Of a stretch of DNA of 64,000 nt, positions 53,256 to 62,170 are shown in pieces; positions within the stretch are counted from its first letter, which is position 1; each line of letters begins with the position of its first letter. The translations under genes were made by a program, and so were the position numbers. Location of the stretch: positions 3,596,001 through 3,660,000 of the forward strand of contig NZ_CP092362.2 in assembly GCF_022370635.2 (NCBI RefSeq), read 5' to 3'. The stretch is from Mycolicibacterium crocinum (lineage in GTDB: Bacteria; Actinomycetota; Actinomycetes; Mycobacteriales; Mycobacteriaceae). A model generated the notes under the pieces. It was not told where the DNA came from and searched no databases. It worked only from the letters and a program-made list of their open reading frames with translations.

Positions 53256-54068
53256 TCATCCCAACACCGGGAATCGGCGCCCCGCGGCGAGGCGGTCCAG
53301 TGCGCGTTGCATGACGCGCCGGACATGAGCGTCGACCTCGTCGATGTCGGGGTTCTTGCCGAAGTTCTTCGGGTCGATCGGATCAAGGACCTCCATGACG
53401 ATCTTCGACGGCAGCGGCAGGTTCGGCGGAAAGAAGACGGTGAACCCGAACGGAAGCCCGACCGTCAGGGGCATGATCTCCGCCCGGATGCGCGGCAGTC
53501 CGATCCGGTAGGCCAGGTCGGTCCCCCTGGTCAGAAAGAACTGGGTCTCCTGAGCGCCGATCGAAACCATCGGCACGATCGGCACGCCGGTCTCGATCGC
53601 GGTACGGGCGTATCCGGTGCGACCGTCGAAGTCGATCTTGTTCTGCTGCAACGTGGGTCGATAGGCGTCGTAGTCGCCGCCGGGAAAGACGAGGACGACG
53701 GCACCGGCCCGCAGCGCCGCGGTCGCAGCCTGCGGGCTGGCGTGCACAACACCGAGACGCGGCAACAGCGGACCCCACGGTGCGATGAAGATCCCGTAGT
53801 GCGCCAGCGTGTACAGCGGCCGGTCGTAGCCGAACCGGGCATAGAACGCCGGACCGAAGACCGGAACATCGGGGGTCAACATGCCGCCGGAGTGATTGCA
53901 CACCAGCAGCGCACCGCCCGATGGCGGGAACACCTCGAGATTGCGGACTTCGGCGCGGAAGTACAGCCGCATGAACGGCCACATCCGGCCCATCACCCGT
54001 CGGGTGAAAACCGGATCCCACTTGGCGAGTTCACCGGGAAGCTGCTCGGCGACAACGTTGTCCCCCAT
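53256..54068 (-). CDS. Lysophospholipid/diacylglycerol acyltransferase-like protein
   Basis: 270 residues from the ATG at 54068 (MGDNVVAEQLPGEL). The acceptor motif is 'NHSGGMLTPDVPVF' (58-71), where His59 and Asp67 are seven residues apart instead of the four of the HX4D motif of PlsC. 'VLVFPGGDYDAYRP' replaces the usual FPEG block. Both variants occur together in a mycobacterial branch related to DGAT2-like and PlsC proteins. Substrate probably an acyl-CoA plus glycerolipid. It ends convergently 3 nt after the TetR gene. It may work with the acyl-CoA-related genes upstream. Confidence 0.8.
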   Translation of the reverse strand: MGDNVVAEQLPGELAKWDPVFTRRVMGRMWPFMRLYFRAEVRNLEVFPPSGGALLVCNHSGGMLTPDVPVFGPAFYARFGYDRPLYTLAHYGIFIAPWGPLLPRLGVVHASPQAATAALRAGAVVLVFPGGDYDAYRPTLQQNKIDFDGRTGYARTAIETGVPIVPMVSIGAQETQFFLTRGTDLAYRIGLPRIRAEIMPLTVGLPFGFTVFFPPNLPLPSKIVMEVLDPIDPKNFGKNPDIDEVDAHVRRVMQRALDRLAAGRRFPVLG

Positions 54069-54100
54069 CCGGCCAAAGTACGCCAAATGGGCTGCGCGGG

Positions 54101-54301
54101 TTACGAGTTCGCGAGACCCATCAGACGCTCGTGCTCCTCGGAACTCACCTCGACCGCCTCGTCGACCAGCAACACGGGAATGCCGTCGTCGATGCGATAG
54201 GCCTTGTGCAGGCGCGGGTTGTACAGACGTTGGTCCACCAGGATCAGCGGCCCGCGGTCGGCCGGGCACACCAAAATGTTCAGCAGCTTCTCGTCGAGCA
54301 T
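54101..54301 (-). CDS. Trm112-like / UPF0434 small protein
   Basis: 66 residues from the ATG at 54301. The fold is recognised from 'LDEKLLNILVCPADRGPLILVDQRLYNPRLHKAYRIDDGIPVLLVDEAVEV', which keeps the start 'L..ILxCP' and the ending 'YPIxDGIPxLL' of Trm112. Of the CPxC zinc ligands only Cys12 remains (CPAD), so it probably does not bind zinc. Trm112 proteins activate methyltransferases. Synteny suggests Rv1684. 8-nt gap downstream of the small exported protein, in the same direction. Confidence 0.85.
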   Translation of the reverse strand: MLDEKLLNILVCPADRGPLILVDQRLYNPRLHKAYRIDDGIPVLLVDEAVEVSSEEHERLMGLANS

Positions 54302-54308
54302 CAGGCAG

Positions 54309-54851
54309 CTACGGGATCGCGGGCGGCGCGGCGGCCGGGGCTTGGTTGCCGCCGATGGTCGGGGCGCCGTCACTCGGCATCTGCCCGGCACCCATCACGG
54401 CATTGTTCTGCTGGCGCTGCTGCGCCTGCTGCAGAAGCTGCATCTGGGCGAAGATCTTCTGCTGGTAGCCAAGGGTGTTCTGCAGCGCCTCGATCAGCGG
54501 CTTCTGATTCGGGCGGTACTGCAGCGCGTTCTGAATTTCGGCGATGTTCGTCTTCGACGGCTTGATGCCCTGCGCCCGAAGTTTCATCACCGACTTGATC
54601 AGGTTGGACAGCTGGCCGCCGCCGGCGCCCTGGTCGTAGTTCTGGTCGATGAACGCCAGCATCTGGTCGGCGCTCTGGAATTGCGGGACGCCGTTGGCGT
54701 CAGGTGTCGCCGGCGCTGACGGCGTAGCCGGCGCGGTGCTCGGATCGGCCAGCGCCTGCTGCGTGCCCAAGCCGACCAGCAACCCAGCGGTCAGGGCACC
54801 GATCGCCGTGCCGCGGACGGCGCGACGCCAGTGATTCGTCTGGGTTGTCAT
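54309..54851 (-). CDS. Exported proline/alanine-rich protein
   Basis: 180 residues. Signal peptide 'RRAVRGTAIGALTAGLLVGLGTQQALADP' with an ALADP cleavage site. The mature protein starts with a short Ala/Pro/Ser stretch, then a helical Gln-rich part ('SADQMLAFIDQNYDQGAGGGQLSNLIKSVMKLRAQGIKPSKTNIAEIQNALQYRPNQKPLIEALQNTLGYQQKIFAQMQLLQQAQQRQQ' in broad terms), then a disordered tail. It resembles the family of mycobacterial secreted proteins with two helical hairpins. No enzymatic motif. Function unknown. Confidence 0.75.
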   Translation of the reverse strand: MTTQTNHWRRAVRGTAIGALTAGLLVGLGTQQALADPSTAPATPSAPATPDANGVPQFQSADQMLAFIDQNYDQGAGGGQLSNLIKSVMKLRAQGIKPSKTNIAEIQNALQYRPNQKPLIEALQNTLGYQQKIFAQMQLLQQAQQRQQNNAVMGAGQMPSDGAPTIGGNQAPAAAPPAIP

Positions 54852-54921
54852 GCATTCCTCCGACGCGTGGGTACCTGGACTCTCGGCGAGCCTAACAGCG
54901 CCGCGCGACCTGGGCAGAAGC

Positions 54922-57894
54922 TCAGCTCTCGGTACCGCTGAGCTGGGCTCGTACCGCAGCCGTCAAGCGCTTGTACTTCCCCGTATCGGGCTCCCAATGC
55001 CAGGCGTTACGAGTCGCCTTCGGCACCCCGTCGGCTCGTAGCGCCGAGACCGTCGGCCGGCAGGTGGCGCTGAGTGGGATCTCGGGCACCACATGGACCA
55101 CATCCGGCGGCAGGCCGACGGGCATCGAGGCGAACGCGTCGGTCAGGTCGGCGGTGGTCACGGTCATGCCGTCGCGCAGCGTGATCGCGGTGACGGCGAT
55201 GGTCCCGCCGGGCACCTCGACGCCGTAGGTGGCGGCGAGGTCGACAGCGGTGATCCGGCTGACGGCGTCGGTGACCGCCTCCGGGAACACCACACCGCGC
55301 TCGGTACGGATGAGCAGCGGACGGTTGCCCAGCAGCCAGAAGTCGCCGTCGGAATCTCGGCGGAACACGTACTCGGTGGAGATCCACGTGTCGCCGGCGG
55401 CGAACACCCCGCGTTTGACCGACGCGGTCGGATCGATCGGCCCCCACGGCCGGGCCAGCAGCACACCGACCTCGTTGGGTTCGGCGACCGCCACGAATCC
55501 GCGGTCGTCTTCCAGGATCAGATCCTCGTCGGCGTCGTAGGCCGCCAACTCCACCTGGCCGCCGCCCGGCAGCGGCCGGCCCTTGCTGCCGATCTTGGCG
55601 CCCGCCACATTGGCCAATACAGCCTGACCGTCGGTGGTGGCGAAAAACTCGACGACGTTGGCCGGGCTGAAGGCGTCGACGGTTCGCTGCCACAGCCCGG
55701 GCGGCATGCCCGAACCGATGAACAGCCGCACAGGATGGTTACCGCGCAACCGGAAATCTGGGTCGTCCACCACATCACGCAGCATCGTCCAGGTGTAGGA
55801 GACGACCGTGACGCCGTACTGCCGGATCTCGGCGAGGAAACGGTCCGGGCGCAGCCCCCGCGACAACGCGATCCGGGTGCCGCCGACCACCGCCCCACCG
55901 AGACTGACCAGCAGTCCGGACTGGTGGTGCAGCGGGGTCAGGCAATACACCGTGTCACCACGCCCCAGCGCCGCGGCGGAGGCGGTACCGAACGCCGACA
56001 ACGCCCAGCGGTAGTTGGTGATCTGCTTGGGCACCAGAACACCGCTGACGGTGCTGAACGCGACGAACGCCAGATCGCGGGCGAAGCCGGGGTTCGGCCG
56101 GTACCACCCCGGCAGCGCGACGGCGTCCGGGTCGATCTTCTCCATGTCGATGACGTTGCTGTGCTCGGGCAGGTTCAGGTCACGGCTCTCGCCGCCGCCG
56201 AGTACCAGCACCTTGACCGGCAGCTTGCGGGCCGCGTCGAGGTTGCCGGGGTCGGTGATGACCTCGGTGACCCCGCCGATGCGGACGGCCTCGTCGAGGT
56301 CGACATCGGGCGGCATGAGCACAGCCACCGCGCCGAGACGCGAGAGCGCGGCGATGGCGACCAGCGCCGAGGGCCGGGTGTCCATGAGGACACCGACGCG
56401 CACACCCTGGCGGACGCCGACCGAGATGAGGCCGCGGACCACGTTGTTGATGCGCCGGTTGACCGCCTCGTAGGTGTGCACCCGGCCGTCGAACAGCAGG
56501 AACTCGCCGTTGGGAGCCTCGCCGGCCTGCTCGTCGATGATCCGGCCCAGCGAGATGCGGGTGTGGTCGTTGATCTGGCCCAGGCGGGTCAGCCGTGGCA
56601 GGGTTCGCGCGGTCTCCACCGCAAGCGTCCGCATCGACTTCCTGGTGTTCACCACCGCGTCGGCCGCACCGCGTGCCAGCGACCAGGCCACTTCCGACGC
56701 CTCGGCCATGCTGTGCATCAGGCGCGCCGACAGCGCCACGCCGGAGTCGTCGGGTTCGGCGTCGCTGTCCTGCATGGGTGCGATGTTCGCAGGGCGGGAA
56801 TCCGCACCGGACAGCCAGCGCACCCAGTCCGCCACCGTCGGCCAGGTCGAGGTGGCCGCCTTCGATCCGACCACCAGGCCGAAGTGCCCGGCGCGGATCA
56901 TCACCTCGTACACCTCGGCGCCGGGAGCGGCGCGCTTGATGCCCCGCACCGAGGCAGGCTGGCCGATGTCGTCGACCTCGCCGACGAAGGCGAGCACCGG
57001 GCAGGTGATATCGGAGAGCGTCACCAACTGACCGTTGATGGCGAAGCCGCCCGACATCATCCGGTTGTGTGCGATGAACTGCTTGAGCAACTCGGAGACC
57101 GCGGGACCCGACCAGGCGATCCAGCCCTCGGAGTCCAAGAAGCGGCGCTGCTGTTCGCGCGGCAGCAGCGCGTCCCGGTCGTGCAACTGGCGCAGGAAGT
57201 CGATGCGCGCCTTGGCGGTCTTGAGCGGGTCGAGCATCTGAAAGCCGGTGCGCGCCAACCAACCTGGAATGTCAATGCGGTTGAACACGTGGTCGGCCAT
57301 GAAGTCCGCGGCCACCGCACCGATGTTGGGCGGGATACCCATCGGCAGCGCGGCCAGCGTGTCCACCGGGGAGCCGAACGCGACGATGCTTGCGATGTCC
57401 TTGGTGCGCCGGTAGGCCGCGGTCTGGTAGCAGAACATGCCACCCTGCGAGTAGCCGGCCAGGTGGATGCTTTGACCGGTGATGTCCTTGACGGTGTCGA
57501 TGGCCTCGTTGAGCGCGACGATGTGGTCGGTGAGGTTACGTTCCATGCCGCCCTCGACCTCGTCGGGCGAGCCGAAGTCGATCACCCACGGGTCGATACC
57601 CGCCTCGTGCAGGATGCCGACGGCCCCGTCCTCGCGGGTGACGTCCCACATGTTCGCCGACATCATCATCGGATGGACCATGAGGACCGGCGGGCCCGCG
57701 GGCTTTTGACCCGGCCTGCTGTCCGGCGGGAAGTAACGCCGCAGCTTGTACATCGGCTTGTCTTCGACGATCTGGAACGGTGACGGCACCACACCGGTCT
57801 CCAGACCGCCTAAGCGCAACACCTCGAAACCGTTCTGGGCCGTCGCCATCAGGCGCTCCACAGGCCTGGTGACCGCCGACAAGTTCAGATCCAC
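54922..57894 (-). CDS. Fused PhaC-like alpha/beta-hydrolase and acyl-CoA-synthetase-like protein (Rv1683-like)
   Basis: 990 residues from GTG 57894, preceded by AGGGGAGAG. The N-terminal half (about 40-360) is an alpha/beta hydrolase of the PHA-synthase family: 'GYSQGG' with Ser149 where PhaC has Cys, then 'GEVDDIGQ' and 'AGHFGLVVG' for Asp and His. The C-terminal half (about 460-985) is an AMP-binding fold, but the P-loop TSGTTGxPK is replaced by 'AFSTVSGVLVPKQI' and the A5 block by 'FFATTDGQ', so adenylation may be lost or altered. 'GDTWIST' and 'WEPDTGKYKRL' match late motifs. In M. tuberculosis Rv1683 was reported to be needed for triacylglycerol metabolism. Confidence 0.9.
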   Translation of the reverse strand: MDLNLSAVTRPVERLMATAQNGFEVLRLGGLETGVVPSPFQIVEDKPMYKLRRYFPPDSRPGQKPAGPPVLMVHPMMMSANMWDVTREDGAVGILHEAGIDPWVIDFGSPDEVEGGMERNLTDHIVALNEAIDTVKDITGQSIHLAGYSQGGMFCYQTAAYRRTKDIASIVAFGSPVDTLAALPMGIPPNIGAVAADFMADHVFNRIDIPGWLARTGFQMLDPLKTAKARIDFLRQLHDRDALLPREQQRRFLDSEGWIAWSGPAVSELLKQFIAHNRMMSGGFAINGQLVTLSDITCPVLAFVGEVDDIGQPASVRGIKRAAPGAEVYEVMIRAGHFGLVVGSKAATSTWPTVADWVRWLSGADSRPANIAPMQDSDAEPDDSGVALSARLMHSMAEASEVAWSLARGAADAVVNTRKSMRTLAVETARTLPRLTRLGQINDHTRISLGRIIDEQAGEAPNGEFLLFDGRVHTYEAVNRRINNVVRGLISVGVRQGVRVGVLMDTRPSALVAIAALSRLGAVAVLMPPDVDLDEAVRIGGVTEVITDPGNLDAARKLPVKVLVLGGGESRDLNLPEHSNVIDMEKIDPDAVALPGWYRPNPGFARDLAFVAFSTVSGVLVPKQITNYRWALSAFGTASAAALGRGDTVYCLTPLHHQSGLLVSLGGAVVGGTRIALSRGLRPDRFLAEIRQYGVTVVSYTWTMLRDVVDDPDFRLRGNHPVRLFIGSGMPPGLWQRTVDAFSPANVVEFFATTDGQAVLANVAGAKIGSKGRPLPGGGQVELAAYDADEDLILEDDRGFVAVAEPNEVGVLLARPWGPIDPTASVKRGVFAAGDTWISTEYVFRRDSDGDFWLLGNRPLLIRTERGVVFPEAVTDAVSRITAVDLAATYGVEVPGGTIAVTAITLRDGMTVTTADLTDAFASMPVGLPPDVVHVVPEIPLSATCRPTVSALRADGVPKATRNAWHWEPDTGKYKRLTAAVRAQLSGTES

Positions 57895-58007
57895 GGCTCT
57901 CCCCTGTCCCACATCGCTGCTGCATAAGGCCCCGACAGCCAGCACATCATGGCACAAGCCCGATCCGCGTCCGTTCGCTTTGGGACCTGACCAGTAGCCT
58001 GTTGCCA

Positions 58008-59786
58008 GTGGCACACCTGCTCGGCGCCGAAGCGCTCCATCTCGAATATCCGACTCAGGTGGTCTTCGAATCCGTGACCGTCGGCGTGAACGACGGCGCC
58101 CGCATCGGGATCGTCGGTCGCAACGGCGACGGCAAATCCAGCCTGATGGCGATGCTGACGGGAAGACTCGCCCCCGATTCCGGCCGGGTGACCCAGCGCG
58201 GCGGCCTGCGCGTGACCGCCCTCGACCAGGCCGACACCATGCCCCCGCAGAGCACCGTCGGCGAGGTGCTCGTCGGCGACATCCCCGAACACGAATGGGC
58301 AGGCAACCCCCGCATCCGCGACGTCGTCGCCGGCCTGGTCGCCGACCTCGACTGGCAGACCCAGGTGGCCGCGCTGTCCGGCGGCCAGCGCCGTCGGGTG
58401 CAGCTGGCGGCATTGCTGATCGGCGACTGGGATGTCATCGCCCTCGACGAGCCGACCAACCACCTCGACATCGAAGGCATCACCTGGCTGGCCGAGCACC
58501 TCAAGACGCGGTGGGCGCGCAACACCGGCGGCCTGCTGGTGGTCACCCACGACCGTTGGTTCCTCGACGAGGTCGCCAACACCACGTGGGAGGTACACGA
58601 CGGGATCGTCGAACCGTTCGACGGCGGTTACGCGGCGTATGTGTTGCAGCGCGTCGAACGCGACCGCATCGCCGCCGCCGCGGAGGCCAAGCGGCAGAAC
58701 CTGATGCGCAAGGAGTTGGCCTGGCTGCGTCGCGGCGCGCCGGCCCGAACGTCAAAGCCGAAGTTCCGCATCGATGCCGCCAACCAGCTGATCGAGGACG
58801 TCCCGCCGATCCGCAACGGTGTCGAGCTGGCCAAGCTGGCCACCGCACGGCTGGGCAAGGACGTCATCGACCTGCTCGACGTGTCGGTGACGTATGACGC
58901 CAAACCTGTTCTGCGCGATGTGGAATGGCGCATCGGTCCGGGCGAGCGCACCGGCATCGTCGGCGCCAACGGCGCGGGTAAGTCGACGCTGTTGGGCTTG
59001 ATCGCCGGAACCGTGCACCCCGATTCGGGCCGGGTCAAGCGCGGCAAGACCGTGCGGCTGGCGATGCTCGACCAGCAGTCCAGCCAGCTCACCGAGATCG
59101 CCGGCGACATGGTCCGCGAGGTGGTCGGCCGGCTCAAGACCGACTACCAGGTCGACGGTAAGGACATCACCCCCACACAGTTGTTGGAGCGCTTGGGTTT
59201 TCGGCGTGAGCAACTCTCGTCGCGGGTCGGAGAGCTGTCCGGCGGCCAGCGCAGGCGGCTGCAGTTGATGCTGACTCTGCTCGAGGAACCCAACGTCCTG
59301 GTGCTCGACGAGCCCACCAACGACGTCGACATCGACATGCTGTCGGCCACCGAAGATCTGCTCGACTCGTGGCCCGGCACGCTCATCGTGGTGTCGCACG
59401 ACCGGTATCTGCTCGAGCGGGTCACCGATCAGCAGTACGCGATCCTCGACGGACACCTCCGCCACCTGCCGGGCGGAATCGACGAGTACCTGCGCATCAA
59501 GGCCCGACGGGAAGTCAGTGCCGGGGCTTCTCCCCAAGCCGCGCAGCCGCCCACACAGGCGCTCTCAGGTGCCGAATTGCGCAGTGTGGAAAAGGAAATC
59601 GCGTCGCTGGACCGCGCGCTGGCCAAGCTGTCCGACCGGGTGAACGCCAAGCACGTAGAGCTGGCCGAGCACGACCAGTCCGACCACGTCGGCCTGGGCA
59701 AGCTGACCCAGCAGCTGCGGGAACTGGAGGCCGAGGTGGCCGAGAAAGAGAACCGCTGGCTGGAGCTGTCCGAGCTGGTCGACTAG
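58008..59786 (+). CDS. ABC-F subfamily ATPase (antibiotic-resistance/translation type)
   Basis: 592 residues from GTG 58008 (a TTG two codons upstream is possible). Two ABC domains in one chain with no transmembrane segment: first Walker A 'GRNGDGKSS' (37-45), signature 'LSGGQRRRVQLAALL', Walker B 'VIALDEPTNHLD'; second 'GANGAGKST' near 320, 'LSGGQRRRLQLMLTLLEEPNVLVLDEPTNDVD'. The linker between them (about 205-285) contains the P-site tRNA interaction motif region of ABC-F. The C-terminal coiled coil begins 'GAELRSVEKEIASLDRALAKL'. Divergent from the fused hydrolase gene. In M. tuberculosis the homologue is split into Rv1668c and Rv1667c. Confidence 0.93.
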   Translation: MAHLLGAEALHLEYPTQVVFESVTVGVNDGARIGIVGRNGDGKSSLMAMLTGRLAPDSGRVTQRGGLRVTALDQADTMPPQSTVGEVLVGDIPEHEWAGNPRIRDVVAGLVADLDWQTQVAALSGGQRRRVQLAALLIGDWDVIALDEPTNHLDIEGITWLAEHLKTRWARNTGGLLVVTHDRWFLDEVANTTWEVHDGIVEPFDGGYAAYVLQRVERDRIAAAAEAKRQNLMRKELAWLRRGAPARTSKPKFRIDAANQLIEDVPPIRNGVELAKLATARLGKDVIDLLDVSVTYDAKPVLRDVEWRIGPGERTGIVGANGAGKSTLLGLIAGTVHPDSGRVKRGKTVRLAMLDQQSSQLTEIAGDMVREVVGRLKTDYQVDGKDITPTQLLERLGFRREQLSSRVGELSGGQRRRLQLMLTLLEEPNVLVLDEPTNDVDIDMLSATEDLLDSWPGTLIVVSHDRYLLERVTDQQYAILDGHLRHLPGGIDEYLRIKARREVSAGASPQAAQPPTQALSGAELRSVEKEIASLDRALAKLSDRVNAKHVELAEHDQSDHVGLGKLTQQLRELEAEVAEKENRWLELSELVD

Positions 59787-59806
59787 CGCGCGCTCAGGTT
59801 CCTACA

Positions 59807-61129
59807 ATGTCGGCCATGCGCTACTTGGTGCGGCCGCTGCGCGTCTGGGTCCGGTACTGGCCGCAACTGGCCGCGCTGTACCTGCTCGGTGTGCTGGGTC
59901 GCCGCGGCGCCATAGAGTGGGCCGCCTGGGCCGGCTATGACAACCATTGGTGGGCATCGCTGATCATGCCGCTGGCCGGCATGGCGCGACTGGGCTCCTA
60001 TGTGGGGATGTTCTTGGTACTGCGCCCGGCGTTCCCGGTGCTCGCGGCGCTGGGGCGACGGCCCGCGCGGCGCATCGACCTGTTCTCGACTGTGGTCGTG
60101 CCGTTCTTTGCGATCTACCTGGCGTGGCAGATGTTTCGCGAGGACTGGCTGGCCTTCGAGCAGCGCGCACTGCAATACCGGGTCGGCGAGTCGATGATGG
60201 CGGTTGTCAACGGTGGGCCGCCCACCGATCTTCACGCCTCCGAACTGCCGGTCGGCGCGGGCACGTGGGTGCTGATCGGGGCGGCCCTGGTGATCCGCAC
60301 CGTCTTGAGCAAGCTCAAGGACCGGCTGCCGTCGTGGTTGGTCGCGGTACGCCTCTACTTCGATGCACTGTGGGTGTTCTTAGTGCTCAGCTTCTCGGTC
60401 AATCAGGGGGTCACGCTCCTGACCAAGCCCGGGGACTGGGTGGCTCATCGACGAGTGATGGTGTGGCTCAGCGACACTCGCGCGGACCTGTTCTCTTACT
60501 TCTCCCCACTGGAGAAGGTCTGGGACGTGGTGATGTGGGCTCTGCGGACGGTGTTCGGCGGCGCCGCCGTGCCGTTGATCTGGCTCGCCGTAGCCGGCAT
60601 CGTCTACGGGGTGACCACCACGGCCGACTGGCGCAGTGTGGTGCAGCGGGTCGCCGGTCGGCGGGCGACGACGTGGATGACCCGGTCGGCGCCCACCGGG
60701 AAGCGTCTGCAGAAGCGCCTGCGCGTCGTCCCCAAGGCGGTGCGCGAGAAGATCGTCGACTATGGCGTCGATCAAGTGGGCAAGTTTCGGCCCGTCACCG
60801 ACTCGGCGCGGATCGTCCTGCACGGTGGCGTTCTGGCGTTGACGCTCTATGTGCTGGCCTATCTCGGCCTCGCGTGGTTGGACATGACCGGCAGCTTCTA
60901 CCGCGCGCAGTTGGGTGACGGCTATCTCTTCCGGGGTATCGCGTGGGTGGTCGGCCCGCACCCGTGGGCGTTCTGGCAGGGCTTCGGCAATGGCCTGAGC
61001 CTGTTGTCGCACCTCATCGTCGAGCCGCTTCGGATCTGCCTGGTGGCAAGCACATTCGTCTACTGCGTCGAGCACATCGCCCGCGACCCCGAGCCGGAGG
61101 CGGCGCCTACAACTGCAGCCGCAGCCTGA
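59807..61129 (+). CDS. Polytopic membrane protein of unknown function
   Basis: 440 residues from ATG 59807 (second ATG at 59816). About nine hydrophobic segments can be picked out: 'QLAALYLLGVLGRRG', 'WASLIMPLAGMARLGSYVGMFLVL', 'LFSTVVVPFFAIYLAWQMF', 'GTWVLIGAALVIRTVL', 'LYFDALWVFLVLSFSV', 'AAVPLIWLAVAGIVYGV', 'VLALTLYVLAYLGLAWLDM', 'LLSHLIVEPLRICLVASTFVYCV' and others. A basic cytoplasmic loop of about 50 residues (RRATTWMTRSAPTGKRLQKRLRVV) lies near the middle. The 3' end overlaps the opposite operon of exported proteins by 23 nt. The ABC-F gene ends 20 nt upstream. No family recognised. Confidence 0.8.
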   Translation: MSAMRYLVRPLRVWVRYWPQLAALYLLGVLGRRGAIEWAAWAGYDNHWWASLIMPLAGMARLGSYVGMFLVLRPAFPVLAALGRRPARRIDLFSTVVVPFFAIYLAWQMFREDWLAFEQRALQYRVGESMMAVVNGGPPTDLHASELPVGAGTWVLIGAALVIRTVLSKLKDRLPSWLVAVRLYFDALWVFLVLSFSVNQGVTLLTKPGDWVAHRRVMVWLSDTRADLFSYFSPLEKVWDVVMWALRTVFGGAAVPLIWLAVAGIVYGVTTTADWRSVVQRVAGRRATTWMTRSAPTGKRLQKRLRVVPKAVREKIVDYGVDQVGKFRPVTDSARIVLHGGVLALTLYVLAYLGLAWLDMTGSFYRAQLGDGYLFRGIAWVVGPHPWAFWQGFGNGLSLLSHLIVEPLRICLVASTFVYCVEHIARDPEPEAAPTTAAAA

Positions 61130-61619
61130 TTCGGCCGTCGAGGTTCACCACGTCGACGGCGGTGGGTACGACGTCATCGGGAAGCAGGAACGTGAACTGC
61201 ACCGGGCCCGACCTGGTGCAGCGGTCGGAGGCATTGTCGGGCAGCGGCACGTTGTAGCCGCCAATCGCCTCGGCCTGCCAGCGCCGCGTGCCGTCGGTGA
61301 TGACGCCCGTGCACAAGTCGCCGTCCCGGCCGTTGGTTCGCTGGATCGACACCACCTGCAGCACCGTGCCTTTCGGGAGTTTTCGAGTGCGGGGGCCGGG
61401 TGGTTCGTCCAGGTGGCGGATGCCGGCTACCGACCAGGTCTGGCCGTCAATCGTTTCGCTCTGCCCGGCGGAGATCACGTGCGGCGGAGTCGTGGTGTCT
61501 CGGTACCGTGACCAGTCGGGCCAGTAATCGACGACCACCAGGACGGCCAGTGCCGCGATCACGACGACCATCGCCAGCACGTTGCGCTGCCGCAGCTTTT
61601 CCGGGACAGGTGACTTCAT
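61107..61619 (-). CDS. Single-pass exported protein, operon member 3
   Basis: 170 residues from the ATG at 61619, overlapping the previous gene by 4 nt. One N-terminal hydrophobic helix ('VLAMVVVIAALAVLVVVDYW'), then an exported domain rich in beta-strand pattern: 'HVISAGQSETIDGQTWSVAGIRHLD', 'LPKGTVLQVVSIQRTNGRDGDLCTGVITDGTRRWQAE', 'CTRSGPVQFTFLLPDDVVPTAVDVVNLDGRIRLRLQL'. The layout (TM plus small Ig-like domain with two Cys) is shared with its two operon neighbours. Its 3' end overlaps the convergent polytopic membrane-protein gene. Function unknown. Confidence 0.75.
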   Translation of the reverse strand: MKSPVPEKLRQRNVLAMVVVIAALAVLVVVDYWPDWSRYRDTTTPPHVISAGQSETIDGQTWSVAGIRHLDEPPGPRTRKLPKGTVLQVVSIQRTNGRDGDLCTGVITDGTRRWQAEAIGGYNVPLPDNASDRCTRSGPVQFTFLLPDDVVPTAVDVVNLDGRIRLRLQL

Positions 61620-62170
61620 CGCGCCTCCAGTTCGGACGGTGGCACGACGACGGACTGTGGGCGGTCGACGTTGTCGAGCGGGATGTCGATGACCAACCGG
61701 GAATCGAGTCGGCCGTCGCCTCCCCAGAGCCGCACCACCACCGACGGAACCGACTTCAGCAGATCGGGCGGCACGTCGAATGCCCATGTGCGCTGTTGAG
61801 TTATCCCGGGCTGCACCAGATCGGCACCCGGGAGCAGCACCGTGGTCGGCACGTAGGTGTTGGGGCCGACGAGCAGATCGGCGTGCGGCAGTACGGGTTC
61901 TCGGGCCACGTCGAGCGTCGTCGACACCACGACCCAGACACCTGCCGCCGGATAGGATTTCCGGGACTGTTTGGCCGTGACGGTCGGGGTGATCGCAGCC
62001 TTGGTCACGGTGGCCGACAGGTTCTGGCCGACGGCTCGGCTGGCCACACCCGCGTGGACGTCGAACGGCGCGTAGATGGTGGTGTTGGCCGGCAGATGCA
62101 ACCACACCAGGGTCGCCAAGGCGATCGCGACAACCGTTGCCAAAGCTGAGAACACGGTTCGACGGCTCAT
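61616..62170 (-). CDS. Single-pass exported protein, operon member 2
   Basis: 184 residues. N-terminal signal anchor ('VFSALATVVAIALATLVWLHL'), then a beta-rich exported domain: 'AVGQNLSATVTKAAITPTVTAKQSR', 'YPAAGVWVVVSTTLDVAREP', 'HADLLVGPNTYVPTTVLLPGADLVQPGITQQRTWAFDVPPDLLKSVPSVVVRLWGG'. The pattern 'ltaTvtkaa...gvwvvvsvtldn...paeLvvg' is that of DUF4352-type Ig-like domains. No cysteine. Overlaps both neighbouring genes by 4 nt. Confidence 0.75.
   Translation of the reverse strand: MSRRTVFSALATVVAIALATLVWLHLPANTTIYAPFDVHAGVASRAVGQNLSATVTKAAITPTVTAKQSRKSYPAAGVWVVVSTTLDVAREPVLPHADLLVGPNTYVPTTVLLPGADLVQPGITQQRTWAFDVPPDLLKSVPSVVVRLWGGDGRLDSRLVIDIPLDNVDRPQSVVVPPSELEAR

Noticed and set aside
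54101..54301. Zinc-ribbon classification of the Trm112-like protein
   Set aside because: Only one cysteine (Cys12) remains, so a four-Cys zinc site is not supported.
57895..58413. In-frame 173-codon upstream extension of the PhaC-like fusion protein
   Set aside because: It is Arg/Gly-rich, antisense to the start of the ABC-F gene, and the GTG at 57894 has a good ribosome site.
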